A program made the translations under genes and the position numbers. This document shows positions 8,823 to 18,120 of a stretch of DNA of 64,000 nucleotides, one piece after another (positions within the stretch are counted from its first letter, which is position 1; each line of letters opens with the position of its first letter). Source of the stretch: Candidatus Equicola faecalis (lineage in GTDB: Bacteria > Bacteroidota > Bacteroidia > Bacteroidales > Bacteroidaceae); the NCBI GenBank assembly GCA_018065185.1, contig JAGHTU010000022.1, positions 61,305 to 125,304 on the forward strand, read 5' to 3'. Below the pieces are notes generated by a model. That model did not search any database, was not told the DNA's origin, and was given only the letters and a program-made list of their open reading frames with translations.

Positions 8823-8853
8823 TTGAAAGATGATGAGTAACACTATATCTTTG
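8823..8853 (+). promoter_or_regulatory. Promoter of the glycine-zipper lipoprotein gene
   Basis: TTGA (8823-8826) is followed after 19 nt by TATCTTTG (8846-8853), matching the Bacteroidetes consensus. The start codon lies about 32 bp downstream. The inverted repeat at 8789-8817 directly precedes it. Confidence 0.6.
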
Positions 8854-8884
8854 CAGTAGATATTTGAAATAAAAACATTGAATC

Positions 8885-9328
8885 ATGAAACGGTCAGTTA
8901 TTATAGTTGTTATTTCCAGTATGCTTCTGTGTAGTTGTGGTGGTACGCTGACAGGTGCTTTTATGGGTGGCGCCCTGGGTGGTGCTATCGGTGGTATAAC
9001 GGGTGGCTATCGTGGGCATGACGTGGGTGTGCTGGTGGGTATGGCAGCCGGTGCGGCTGTCGGTGCTTCGGTGGATGCAGCAGAGGCCAATCGTCAACGC
9101 CAGCAATCTCAAGTGGCAGATGATATGTACATGCATCAGCAAGGCAGAATGTCTAGGCAGGACAGAGCATATCAGCAGCATCGTGATTCCTATGCACAGT
9201 ATTACTATAAGAAGAATGCACAGCATCATAGTTTCAAACTAGAGAAATCGGATTCCGATAAGATAGTGAGACCAGAAGATATGATTGACACTACCAATTC
9301 CGGTAATGATGTGATATCAATGGAGTGA
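8885..9328 (+). CDS. Glycine-zipper lipoprotein
   Basis: The 147-residue product has a lipoprotein signal ending in LLCSC (Cys18) followed by about 60 residues of glycine-zipper sequence (GAFMGGALGGAIGGITGG, then GMAAGAAVGASV). This pattern lets helices pack in or across membranes, as in 17-kDa-antigen and SlyB-like envelope lipoproteins. The C-terminal 80 residues are polar, rich in Gln, Arg and Tyr, and probably periplasmic. It has its own promoter with a dyad just upstream. The ComEC start (GTG) overlaps its stop codon. The function is unknown; envelope-stress lipoproteins often look like this. Confidence 0.75.
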   Translation: MKRSVIIVVISSMLLCSCGGTLTGAFMGGALGGAIGGITGGYRGHDVGVLVGMAAGAAVGASVDAAEANRQRQQSQVADDMYMHQQGRMSRQDRAYQQHRDSYAQYYYKKNAQHHSFKLEKSDSDKIVRPEDMIDTTNSGNDVISME

Positions 9329-10491
9329 ACCACAGTATGTCTCATAAGATGCATCGTTGGAGACGTGTGAGTAAATATCCAATGCTACCAATCGCGGTGG
9401 CATTGGTTATTGTTTTTATCACGCTTCGTTTTGTTTGTGGCATACCACAGACGAAGAAGACCTATCAGCACGGGAATAGGGTAGAGATGGTATCCGCAAA
9501 GACTGGCGGAGGCTTGTGGCTCTTGCAGTATCGTGACAGTCTGCTGGTCTCGTTACGCTCTGCGCCACTTACGGATGAAGCCTACTCCCTTGTCTCGGCA
9601 ATGGCATTGGGCGAAAAAAGTGTACTCGGAAAGGATATGAAGGATGCATTCCGCAACACCGGAACATCGCACCTTTTAGCCCTTTCGGGGTTACACATGG
9701 GAATTATCATGGGTATGTTGCTCTTTCTGTTCAAACCTTTCTTTCGCCGTGGTTCGTTAGGCTATAGTTTGCTGGCTGTCTTGCTGTTGCTTCCTATATG
9801 GATTTATGTGTTTATGGTGGGGGCACCGATAAGTGTGGTGCGTTCTGCCGTTATGATAAGCATCTGCATCATAGTGAGCGCATTCGGACGGCGTAATGTA
9901 GGAATAAACACGTTGGCTACGGCAACAGTTGTAATTCTCTGTATATCGCCGGAAAGCCTGTTTGAGATAAGTTTTCAGTTGTCTTTCCTTTCGGTGTTGG
10001 GGATAATGGTGGTCTGTCCTGTGTTTAATGATTATTCAAACAGAAAGATCCACTATCGCGCCTTGCGCTTTTGTCTGCAGGCATGTGTGGTGTCGCTGTC
10101 GGCACAGATTGCCACCCTGCCTCTCGTGTTGTATTATTTTGGGAATGTGAGTCCCTGTTCGATATTGACTAATCTGGTGGCAATACCACTGGCAAACATC
10201 TTGCTGTGTTGCGTGATGGTGGCAATAATAATGAGTTGCCTTTCCATTTCCATTGCTGTTCCTGCTTTGGTAATAAACATTTTTGCTGGTGTCTTATTAG
10301 GATTCCTGCATCTAGTAGAATCCCTACCTTATGCCACGATAAGCGGCATAGAATTCAGTATGATACAGACGCTACTACTTTATGCAGTAATTGCCGTGGC
10401 AGGTCTGTGGTGGAAGAATAATAATGCGAAAAGGTCAGAACTGCTTCTTCTTACAGTCCTGACCTTCATACTTGTTACCTATTTATGTTAG
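9325..10491 (+). CDS. ComEC/Rec2-family competence membrane protein, short form
   Basis: The 388-residue, strongly hydrophobic protein has the ComEC signature TGTSHLLALSGLHMG (about residue 112) followed by some eight membrane segments. ComEC forms the inner-membrane channel for single-stranded DNA in transformation. This version contains only the membrane Competence domain: the N-terminal OB-like domain is reduced to about 60 residues and the C-terminal metallo-hydrolase domain is absent. The chosen start is GTG at 9325, overlapping the previous stop (GTGA); ATG at 9337 is an alternative. The 3' end overlaps the convergent winged-helix gene by 4 bp. Confidence 0.85.
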   Translation: MNHSMSHKMHRWRRVSKYPMLPIAVALVIVFITLRFVCGIPQTKKTYQHGNRVEMVSAKTGGGLWLLQYRDSLLVSLRSAPLTDEAYSLVSAMALGEKSVLGKDMKDAFRNTGTSHLLALSGLHMGIIMGMLLFLFKPFFRRGSLGYSLLAVLLLLPIWIYVFMVGAPISVVRSAVMISICIIVSAFGRRNVGINTLATATVVILCISPESLFEISFQLSFLSVLGIMVVCPVFNDYSNRKIHYRALRFCLQACVVSLSAQIATLPLVLYYFGNVSPCSILTNLVAIPLANILLCCVMVAIIMSCLSISIAVPALVINIFAGVLLGFLHLVESLPYATISGIEFSMIQTLLLYAVIAVAGLWWKNNNAKRSELLLLTVLTFILVTYLC

Positions 10492-10772
10492 GCGAGTGTC
10501 AATTTCCCTTCGTTTGAAGCAACCTTACCTTCCTTGAATAGCCATCCAAGACCGAGCAAAGTCTCTTCCTCTGAAATCTGTGCTTTCTTTGCAATTTCTT
10601 TAAGAGTCAAAGCGCTCTCAGCAGATGCTAATGCTTGATAAACATCACCAGCTTTGAAACCGATGTTGATCTTGCTGAACTCAGTAGCAGTTGCGCATTT
10701 CTTCGCACAACACTTTGTGGATTTCTTCTCTGTTGCTTTCGTTGCAACTTTTTTAGTTTCTGTTTTTGCCAT
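10488..10772 (-). CDS. Winged-helix protein with lysine- and cysteine-rich N-terminus (DUF2582-like)
   Basis: The 94-residue protein has a basic, low-complexity start rich in Lys, Thr and Ala with CCAKKC at residues 21-26, then a compact winged-helix domain: helices around AGDVYQALASAESALTLKEIA and a recognition-helix region EEETLLGLGWLFKEGKV. Its lengths and order match DUF2582-type small proteins. It is cytoplasmic and may bind DNA or RNA. A -7 element TAATTTTG reads on the minus strand near 10823-10830, without a clear -33 box. It converges with comEC. Confidence 0.75.
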   Translation of the reverse strand: MAKTETKKVATKATEKKSTKCCAKKCATATEFSKINIGFKAGDVYQALASAESALTLKEIAKKAQISEEETLLGLGWLFKEGKVASNEGKLTLA

Positions 10773-10931
10773 GATAATCTAAAATAAATTACAATATGCT
10801 ATTCTTACTATGTATTACGATGCAAAATTACAGCATTTTGTCAAAAACTCTCTATTTATTTGCTTTATTATAGTGTGATGGTACACTATTTTGATTTTTG
10901 TCAAATACAAGGAGGTTGGAAATAATCGTAT

Positions 10932-11312
10932 CTATTTGGATTCTTCCATGTTTCCCTCGATATAAAGACGCACCATCTCTGATTTTGCGTTACTGCGGAT
11001 TGTGATAGACTTCTTGAAATGGCCAGGAAACTTGCCTCGACCATTGTAAGTAACCTTTATAGTGCCTTTCTCTCCGGGTTGCACAGCCTCTTTCGTATAT
11101 TCAGGTACAGTACACCCACATGAAGCAATAGCCTGATTGATGATGAGAGGCTTGTTGCCGGTATTGGTATAGGTGAATGTGCAGGTCTGCACAGGTGTGG
11201 CTTCGCTGAATTGGCCGAAGTCATAGGTGAGTTTCTCAAACTTGATCTCTGCCTGTGCCATTACTACACTTGTCAGCATCATGGCGAAAATGAATAAAAC
11301 AACCTTTTTCAT
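10932..11312 (-). CDS. DUF1573 secreted protein
   Basis: The 126-residue protein has a signal peptide (cleavage likely after VVMAQA, residue 21) and a single Ig-like DUF1573 domain with the conserved YDFGQFSEATPV start and the ASCGCTVPEY motif near residue 63. It would be periplasmic or outer-membrane associated. The role of DUF1573 is unknown; the fold resembles ASPM/SPD-2/Hydin modules. It lies 26 bp downstream of the S9 peptidase gene on the same strand and may be co-transcribed with it and yidC. Confidence 0.88.
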   Translation of the reverse strand: MKKVVLFIFAMMLTSVVMAQAEIKFEKLTYDFGQFSEATPVQTCTFTYTNTGNKPLIINQAIASCGCTVPEYTKEAVQPGEKGTIKVTYNGRGKFPGHFKKSITIRSNAKSEMVRLYIEGNMEESK

Positions 11313-11338
11313 AATTATATCAGTTTTTTATTGTCAAA

Positions 11339-13477
11339 TTATTTCAGGTACTTATCCAACCAACGGAAGAAAGTGCGTTGCCAGAGCACTCCATTCTGTG
11401 GCTTCAATACCCAGTGGTTTTCATCAGGTGCAATGAACAGCTCGGCATCAATGCCACGATAACGTGCCGCGTTGAATGCTGACATAGCCTGTGAGGCAAC
11501 TATGCGGAAGTCACGCTCGCCATGGATACATAGGATAGGCGTGTCCCACTGGTCGACAAAGCGGTGAGGGGAGTTTCGATATGTGCGTTGTGTGGCTTCT
11601 GTCTTCTGCCATGGTGCACCACCGAGGTCCCAGTTGGTGAACCATGCTTCTTCGGTTTCCACGTATTGCTGTTCGAAGTTGTAGATACCATCATGAGCGA
11701 TGAACGCCTTAAAACGTTTCTGGTGATGACCAGCGAGCCAATAGACACTATATCCTCCGAAACTGGCACCGATGCATCCCAAATGGTCCTTGTCAACATA
11801 CGGGAGATTGTCGGCAGCATCGTCGATTGCTGAAAGCAGATCGTCCATACAGTGTCCGCCATAGTTGGTGGATATCTCATCGTTCCATGCAGTACCGAAA
11901 CCAGGCAGACCACGACGGTTAGGTGCTACAACCACATATCCATGTGCTGCCATTATCATCATGTTCCAACGGAAACTCCAGAACTGACTCACGGGGCTTT
12001 GCGGACCACCTTCGCAGAAGAGCAGGGTAGGGTATTTCTTCGTCTTGTCAAAGTTCGGTGGAAGAACTATCCACGAGAGGAGGTCTTTCCCGTCAACGGT
12101 CTTTGACCATCGTGGCTCAACCGTTCCCCAGTCTGTTGCAGTTTTTATCTCTTTGTTCTCATCAGTGATTTGGCGCATTGTCTTTTTGGTGATGTTAAGA
12201 GCAAAAAGGTCAGTCGGCTCACACATTGATTGTCGTGCGACAATTAGATTGCCATTGTCCAAGAGTTGTAACGAGGTGTAGTCGTATTGTCCTTTAGTGA
12301 GTTTTGTCACTTTATTGCGCCATTTTCTTATATCTACCTTATGTATGTGTGTCTCACCATGCCATACGCCTACGAAGAATAGGGCGCGTGAGTCAGTGTT
12401 CCAGCAGTAGTCATCAACATTACTGTCAAACTCCTCTGTTACATAATGCTTCTGACCGGTAGCAAGGTCCATGATGCAGAGGCGGTTGCGGTCGCTCTCA
12501 TATCCGTCATGTTCCATACTCTGCCATGCAATCATCTTCCCGTCCGGTGAGAACTTCGGGTTGATATCATAGCCCACGTTGAGGTCACCATCAAGATGAT
12601 TGACCATTTGATTCTGTAGTGATAGCGTGGCATCGTAGGCTGGTGCTCTCCAGTCAAGCGACGGCTTACAGAAATTTCTTACCGTCCTCATACTTTCAAG
12701 GTCGAATAGATAAATATCGGAATCAGTACTTGTGGCATAGTCCACGCCTGTCTTCTTACGGCATGTGTAAGCGATGCTTTTTGAGTCGGGTGCCCATGCC
12801 AACTGTTCCGCACCGCCGAAAGGCTTCATCGGACATTCGTAAGGCTCACCTTCAAGCATATCGTATTCCTCGCCTATCTTCTCGCCGTTAAAGTCGGCAA
12901 CAAACGGGTGCTGTATGCTCTCTACCCATTCGTCCCAATGACGATACATCACCTCTGTCACTACGCGTGCCGATGCTTTCGGCAGGTCTGTATCTTTCTT
13001 TGCGATGGAATTATGGGAAGGTATGGAGTGGATGAGAATCACTTTCTTTTCATTAGGTGAGAAGAGATAATCTTCCACATCCTTGTCGCAAAAAGATATC
13101 TGTTTCTTTCCCTCTCCGTTTGTGGCATCCATCACCCATAGTTGCATCTTGCCGTCTTTGTCGGCAGCAAGGTATGTTATCTGACTGCCACCATTGATGT
13201 ATTTCGGTGCAGAGCCCTTACCGAATGACTGAATCTGCACCTCGCCCTTTACGGGTTTGTTGCCTATTAATGTGAGTTGTTTGATGGTTGTCTCACTATT
13301 GTTCTTCTCCACACTGTATGTACTGACGTTATACACCACTTTTTGCCCATTGGCATTCGGGCAATATGAACCTACACGTGTCATTGCCCACAACTTTTCG
13401 GCTGTGAACTGTCTGTTTTGTGCAGATGCCGTATTTGCCATTGCTATTGTAAGGACTAAAAAAATGACTTTCTTCAT
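11339..13477 (-). CDS. S9-family prolyl oligopeptidase, dipeptidyl-peptidase 5-like
   Basis: The 712-residue secreted serine peptidase has a signal peptide (to about residue 19), a WD40-like beta-propeller (roughly 40-430) and a C-terminal alpha/beta hydrolase domain. The catalytic serine is in GASFGGY (about residue 573), the aspartate in HGERDFRI (about 655) and the histidine in PDENHWVL (about 686). The layout matches periplasmic DPP5, which Bacteroidetes such as Porphyromonas use to release dipeptides from peptides. It starts only 5 bp after yidC, so it is probably in the yidC transcript. Confidence 0.92.
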   Translation of the reverse strand: MKKVIFLVLTIAMANTASAQNRQFTAEKLWAMTRVGSYCPNANGQKVVYNVSTYSVEKNNSETTIKQLTLIGNKPVKGEVQIQSFGKGSAPKYINGGSQITYLAADKDGKMQLWVMDATNGEGKKQISFCDKDVEDYLFSPNEKKVILIHSIPSHNSIAKKDTDLPKASARVVTEVMYRHWDEWVESIQHPFVADFNGEKIGEEYDMLEGEPYECPMKPFGGAEQLAWAPDSKSIAYTCRKKTGVDYATSTDSDIYLFDLESMRTVRNFCKPSLDWRAPAYDATLSLQNQMVNHLDGDLNVGYDINPKFSPDGKMIAWQSMEHDGYESDRNRLCIMDLATGQKHYVTEEFDSNVDDYCWNTDSRALFFVGVWHGETHIHKVDIRKWRNKVTKLTKGQYDYTSLQLLDNGNLIVARQSMCEPTDLFALNITKKTMRQITDENKEIKTATDWGTVEPRWSKTVDGKDLLSWIVLPPNFDKTKKYPTLLFCEGGPQSPVSQFWSFRWNMMIMAAHGYVVVAPNRRGLPGFGTAWNDEISTNYGGHCMDDLLSAIDDAADNLPYVDKDHLGCIGASFGGYSVYWLAGHHQKRFKAFIAHDGIYNFEQQYVETEEAWFTNWDLGGAPWQKTEATQRTYRNSPHRFVDQWDTPILCIHGERDFRIVASQAMSAFNAARYRGIDAELFIAPDENHWVLKPQNGVLWQRTFFRWLDKYLK

Positions 13478-13482
13478 AGTTG

Positions 13483-15381
13483 TTATTTATTTCCTCGTTT
13501 TTGTAATGCTTCCTGTCTTTTGCGTTGTTCCTCGGCCATCGCTTGCAGACGTGCTGCAAAGCCTGTCTGTTGCTTCTGCTGGAACTTAGGGTCGGCCTTG
13601 CGCTCGCGGTAGCGTGCCTCTAGTTGTGCCAGAAGTTTCTCATCATCAGTGGTCTTGCGAAGCACCCACATTATTGCTGCTGAGAAGAAGAGTGAGATGA
13701 AGTAGTAGAAGTTCAGACCGGCAGAATAATCGTTGAACATGAAGAAGAACATCACCGGCATGAGGTACATCATCCATCGCATCATCTTCATCTGCTCAGC
13801 CTGCTGTCCCACCATCTGGTCTTTCTGCTGACGCATCGTCATGAGTGTATATAGCACATTAGATACGCAGAACAGGATACATGTCAGTGACAGGTGGTCA
13901 CCGATGAGCCATATATTGCTTCCCCATTCTATGATAGGGTCGTATGTGGACAGGTCGTCAATCCACAGGAAACTCTGACGGCGCAGTTCAATGGCGTTCG
14001 GCACAAAGTTGAACATAGCCACCCAGATAGGCATTTGAATCAGTGCCGGTAGGCAACCGCCCATAGGACTTACACCATACTGTGAATATAATTGCATCAT
14101 CTTCTGCTGTTTCTCCATCTGCTGGTCTTTGCCGTTGAGGTCTTTTGTGGCTTCCTCAAGTTTTGGTTTCAGGACGCGCATCTTGGCACTGCTCATATAG
14201 CTCTTCTTCACCAGTGGATAGGTGATGGCTTTTAGCAACAATGTGATGAGAATAAGAATTATACCCATTGGAATAGCCATATTGCGCAGTATGTCGAATA
14301 CGTAGATAGTGAAGAAACGGTTTATCCAACGCACGATAGGCCAACCGAGGTATATGAGTTTCTGCAACTCGAGCTCTTTGCCCAACGTGCTCTGCTTGTT
14401 GACATCTTTGAGCAGAAGGAAATTGTTCGGACCGATGTACATCTCGAATCTTGTCGGTTTTTCACCTGTCACGTCAAAGGCTGTTTTCATCTTTGCCTCA
14501 AACTGCTTTAGGTAACCTGTACTCTTGTCGAGTGGGATGCTTGTCATACTAGAATTTGTGGCAAATGTCTCTTGTGGAATAAGTACAGCACTGAAATACT
14601 GGTTTTTGAATGCCACCCAGTCCAGACGTTCCTCAATCCGTTCATTTATCTTCTCAGATGTTTCACTCAGATAGTCTGTGCCTTCGCCTGCTTCTTTGTA
14701 TGTGAGGGAAGTGTAGCGGTTCTCAAATGTGAAACTCTTTTCCTGCTGTTTTGCACGCTCACTCCAGCATACGTCCATCTGGTCAGCATCAGGTGCAAAC
14801 ATTCCTGCGATGCCTTTTGCCTGTATTGACATCTGCAGAAGATAGGAGCCTTGTGGGAGCAGATAATTGATTGTTAGTTCGCCACCGCCTGAGGTGCTGG
14901 CGGTCAGTGTCAGCGTTGAGTCGCTCATCTGCGATGGCTGGAAATAGAGTTCGTTGGTCTTTATGTTGTCGCTCTTGCCTGCGAGCATAAACGTCAGTTG
15001 TTGGTCGTCACCATCAAAAAGCACAAGGTCTTTGTTGCCATCCAAATCTTCATATCCCTTTATTGTAGCTTGCTTTACCACACCGCCCTTCGTGTTTATA
15101 CCGAGACGGACGAGACTGTTCTTCAAGGAAATAATCTGCTCTGTACCTTTTTTTGATAGTGCGAATGCTGATGTGCTGTCTATCGTGGCGTTTGCCTCTT
15201 TTGCTTTGGCTATCTTCGCTTCTGCTGCCTTTGCTTTTTCCAAACTGTCTTGTCTTACGGTAGCAATAGAATCCTGCCGAGCCTGTTCGAGCATCTGCTC
15301 TTCACTCGGTTTGTTCCAATATCCAAAGCCGATGAGTACCGCAGCAATCAATATAAATCCAATAACTGTATTTTTATCCAT
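13483..15381 (-). CDS. yidC: Membrane protein insertase YidC
   Basis: The 632-residue inner-membrane insertase folds and inserts membrane proteins with or without SecYEG. It has the Gram-negative arrangement: an N-terminal membrane segment (residues 5-21), a large periplasmic beta domain to about residue 350, then the conserved five-helix core from FDILRNMAIPMGII, with the GGCLPALIQMPI signature near residue 440 and a basic C-terminal tail rich in Arg, Lys and Gln. A strong promoter lies just upstream, divergent from the LacI-family gene. Confidence 0.95.
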   Translation of the reverse strand: MDKNTVIGFILIAAVLIGFGYWNKPSEEQMLEQARQDSIATVRQDSLEKAKAAEAKIAKAKEANATIDSTSAFALSKKGTEQIISLKNSLVRLGINTKGGVVKQATIKGYEDLDGNKDLVLFDGDDQQLTFMLAGKSDNIKTNELYFQPSQMSDSTLTLTASTSGGGELTINYLLPQGSYLLQMSIQAKGIAGMFAPDADQMDVCWSERAKQQEKSFTFENRYTSLTYKEAGEGTDYLSETSEKINERIEERLDWVAFKNQYFSAVLIPQETFATNSSMTSIPLDKSTGYLKQFEAKMKTAFDVTGEKPTRFEMYIGPNNFLLLKDVNKQSTLGKELELQKLIYLGWPIVRWINRFFTIYVFDILRNMAIPMGIILILITLLLKAITYPLVKKSYMSSAKMRVLKPKLEEATKDLNGKDQQMEKQQKMMQLYSQYGVSPMGGCLPALIQMPIWVAMFNFVPNAIELRRQSFLWIDDLSTYDPIIEWGSNIWLIGDHLSLTCILFCVSNVLYTLMTMRQQKDQMVGQQAEQMKMMRWMMYLMPVMFFFMFNDYSAGLNFYYFISLFFSAAIMWVLRKTTDDEKLLAQLEARYRERKADPKFQQKQQTGFAARLQAMAEEQRKRQEALQKRGNK

Positions 15382-15410
15382 ATTCTGTTTTTTTTCTTTT
15401 ATTCAGTTTG

Positions 15411-15442
15411 CAAAAGTACTAAAACACTATGAAAATAGCAAA
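15411..15442 (-). promoter_or_regulatory. yidC promoter
   Basis: On the minus strand, TTTG (15442-15439) is followed after 20 nt by TACTTTTG (15418-15411). This is a full match to the Bacteroidetes consensus. The start codon is at 15381, leaving a leader of about 25 nt. Confidence 0.7.
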
Positions 15443-15449
15443 GGTAAAG

Positions 15450-15481
15450 TTTGGCTTTGCGCTCTGCTTTAACTAATTTTG
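15450..15481 (+). promoter_or_regulatory. Promoter of the LacI-family regulator
   Basis: TTTG (15450-15453), 20 nt, TAATTTTG (15474-15481) on the plus strand. It is back-to-back with the yidC promoter; the two -33 boxes are only 7 bp apart. This 139-bp divergent region is the only one in the window without a 22-bp array. Confidence 0.7.
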
Positions 15482-15520
15482 CGCAATAAATAGATATAAG
15501 GTACAGTAGAGTCGTTAAGT

Positions 15521-16588
15521 ATGGCGGAAAAAGTAAGAATAAAAGATATTGCCGAGCGTGCAGGGGTGAGTGTGGGAACGGTTGATAGAGTGTTGCATAA
15601 CCGTCCTAACGTGTCGGAGATAGCTCGCAAAAAGATTGAGGCTGCTCTTGAGGAGATGAACTATCAGCCAAATGTCTATGCAAGTGCATTGGCAACAAAC
15701 AGGACTTACTTTTTCTTGATGCTTCTGCCGAAACACGCAAAGACGGCATATTGGGAAGAGATTGAGGAAGGTGCTGAGAAAGCAGTGTCAAACTATCGGG
15801 ACTTTAATATCAGTCTTCAGATATTATATTATGACCGATACGATAAGCGTTCGTTTCGGAACATGACGGTGAAATGTCGTCAGTTGCATCTAGATGGTGT
15901 TATCATCGTGCCGAGTGACTTGCCATCAACGCGCGATTATACCGATTTCCTGCATGAAGAGAATGTCCCATTTGTGATGCTTGACTCGTTCATGCCTGAC
16001 CTCCGCCCTTTGGCATTTTTTGGGCAAGACTCGTTTAACTCCGGTTTCTTCGCTGGTAAGATGCTCATGATGATGAGCAATCAGCGGAAGAGAAATAAAG
16101 TGATGATGATGCGCCCGATGGTAAACGGCAAGGTGCCAAGTAAACAGCAGGCAAATCGTGAAGAAGGATTCCGCCATTATATGATAGACCATTTCCCAGA
16201 GGTGGAGATAATTAATCTTGACCTGTTGGAAGATACTCCAAAATATGCTACAGAGAAGTTTGAACAGTTTCTCAAGAACAATCCTGATGTGAAGACGTGC
16301 ATCACATTTTCATCAGGAGCATACGTGATGGGGGAGTATCTTGCAAAAAACAATATACGGAGCATACAGGTGATGGGCTACGATATGACACCACGTAACG
16401 AGAAATGTCTGCGTGAGGGAACTATCGATTTCCTTATTGCCCAACATGGTTACCGTCAGGGATACTATTGCTTGAAGACACTGATGGATGCTGTGGTGTT
16501 GCAGAAAAGCGTTAAGTCGGTAAACTATATGCCGATAGAACTGATATGCAAGGAAAATGCAGATTTCTACCAAAGATACGAACTATAA
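15521..16588 (+). CDS. LacI-family transcriptional regulator
   Basis: The 355-residue protein has an N-terminal LacI helix-turn-helix (IKDIAERAGVSVGTVDRVLH, residues 6-25, then the hinge region around NYQPNVYASALATN) and a periplasmic-binding-protein-like effector domain from about residue 62. LacI-type repressors leave DNA when a sugar or sugar acid binds. The altronate dehydratase gene follows 23 bp later, so the likely ligand is a hexuronate-derived compound. This is inference from context. Confidence 0.9.
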   Translation: MAEKVRIKDIAERAGVSVGTVDRVLHNRPNVSEIARKKIEAALEEMNYQPNVYASALATNRTYFFLMLLPKHAKTAYWEEIEEGAEKAVSNYRDFNISLQILYYDRYDKRSFRNMTVKCRQLHLDGVIIVPSDLPSTRDYTDFLHEENVPFVMLDSFMPDLRPLAFFGQDSFNSGFFAGKMLMMMSNQRKRNKVMMMRPMVNGKVPSKQQANREEGFRHYMIDHFPEVEIINLDLLEDTPKYATEKFEQFLKNNPDVKTCITFSSGAYVMGEYLAKNNIRSIQVMGYDMTPRNEKCLREGTIDFLIAQHGYRQGYYCLKTLMDAVVLQKSVKSVNYMPIELICKENADFYQRYEL

Positions 16589-16611
16589 AACAGAAGACAC
16601 AATAGAACAAA

Positions 16612-18108
16612 ATGAAGAAGTGGATAAAGATAAATCCTGCCGACAACGTGGTGGTCTGTCTTGCTGATATGCTACAAGGTGAGATGATAGAGGTGGACGG
16701 CAGAAGTGTAACCGTATCAACAGATACGCCACGCGGACATAAAATCCTTATTACAGATCTCTGTAAAGGGGAAGATGTTATAAAATACGGATATCCTATT
16801 GGGCATACGACCGAAGATGTCAAGGCTGGTACATGGATGAGCGAGAAGAACATTCATACAAATCTCTCGGGAATCATCGACTATAAATATGAACCTGTAA
16901 ACAAGGAATTGGATTTATGCCATGAAAAGCGCACGTTTCGTGCTTATCGTCGCAGGAATGGCGAGGTGGGTGTGCGCAACGAAATATGGATTGTGCCTAC
17001 TGTGGGGTGCGTGAATGGTATTGCAGAGAAACTTGCCGAGATGCTGCGACAAAAGAAAGAATTTGGCAGAGGTAATGTGGATTCCGTTTGGGCTTGGCAT
17101 CATAACTATGGTTGTTCGCAACTCTCGGAAGACCATGAGGCAACGCGGAAGATTCTTCGCGACATCGTCCTGCATCCGAATGCTGGAGGTGTACTCGTGT
17201 TGAGTCTCGGTTGTGAGAACAATCAGCCTGATGCATTCATGCAAATGCTGGGCGACTATGATAAAGAGCGCGTGAAATTGCTCGTTGTACAAGATGTGAA
17301 AGGCAATGAACTGGAAGTAGGCTTGTCTCTGCTTGAAGAACTTTACGATCGTGCCGCCAAAGACTGCCGTGAGGAAGTGCCACTGTCAGAACTGCGCATC
17401 GGACTGAAATGCGGTGGCAGTGATGGACTGAGCGGAATTACGGCAAATCCGCTCGTGGGAGAGTTCTCAGATTATCTCGTGGCACAGGGCGGAACGTCTA
17501 TACTCACAGAAGTGCCGGAGATGTTTGGTGCAGAGACGATACTGATGAACCGCTGTCGCACGAAGGAACTGTTTGACAAGACCGTATCGATGATAAACGA
17601 TTTCAAGGAGTATTACCTCAGCCATGGTGAGCCTGTCGGCGAAAATCCTTCTCCGGGGAATAAGGCAGGAGGCATTTCTACTCTTGAAGATAAAGCACTT
17701 GGCTGTACGCAGAAGTGTGGCAAGGCTCCGGTGAGCGGAGTGCTGACGTATGCTGAACGACTGAGTGTAAATGGGCTGAACCTGCTTTCGGCACCGGGCA
17801 ACGACCTTGTGGCTGCCACGGCATTGGCTGCATCCGGTTGCCATCTTGTTCTCTTTACTACCGGGCGAGGCACGCCTTTCGGAACATTCGTTCCTACGCT
17901 TAAGGTGAGCACGAATACGCCACTTTATCAGAATAAACAAAACTGGATAGATTTCAATGCAGGGCAGTTGGTGGATGGCGTCAGTATGGACAAGGTGCTT
18001 GCGGACTTTGTGGAAAAATGTATTGCCATAGCCAGTGGCGAACAGTCGAAGAACGAGAAGAATGGTTATCGTGAGATTTCGATATTCAAAAATGGAGTAA
18101 CATTATAG
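16612..18108 (+). CDS. uxaA: Altronate dehydratase, UxaA family
   Basis: The 498-residue enzyme belongs to the UxaA/GarD family. An N-terminal SAF-like domain covers residues 1 to about 90 (KINPADNVVVCLADMLQGE), and the catalytic domain begins at about FRAYRRRNGEVGVRNEIW with GCVNG following. It also shows the family's conserved HHNYGCSQL and GLKCGGSDGLSG segments. UxaA dehydrates D-altronate to 2-keto-3-deoxygluconate in galacturonate breakdown; galactarate dehydratase is a related alternative. It sits directly behind a LacI-type regulator. No uxaB, uxaC or kdgK gene is next to it here. Confidence 0.9.
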   Translation: MKKWIKINPADNVVVCLADMLQGEMIEVDGRSVTVSTDTPRGHKILITDLCKGEDVIKYGYPIGHTTEDVKAGTWMSEKNIHTNLSGIIDYKYEPVNKELDLCHEKRTFRAYRRRNGEVGVRNEIWIVPTVGCVNGIAEKLAEMLRQKKEFGRGNVDSVWAWHHNYGCSQLSEDHEATRKILRDIVLHPNAGGVLVLSLGCENNQPDAFMQMLGDYDKERVKLLVVQDVKGNELEVGLSLLEELYDRAAKDCREEVPLSELRIGLKCGGSDGLSGITANPLVGEFSDYLVAQGGTSILTEVPEMFGAETILMNRCRTKELFDKTVSMINDFKEYYLSHGEPVGENPSPGNKAGGISTLEDKALGCTQKCGKAPVSGVLTYAERLSVNGLNLLSAPGNDLVAATALAASGCHLVLFTTGRGTPFGTFVPTLKVSTNTPLYQNKQNWIDFNAGQLVDGVSMDKVLADFVEKCIAIASGEQSKNEKNGYREISIFKNGVTL

Positions 18109-18120
18109 ATTGCAGACAAC

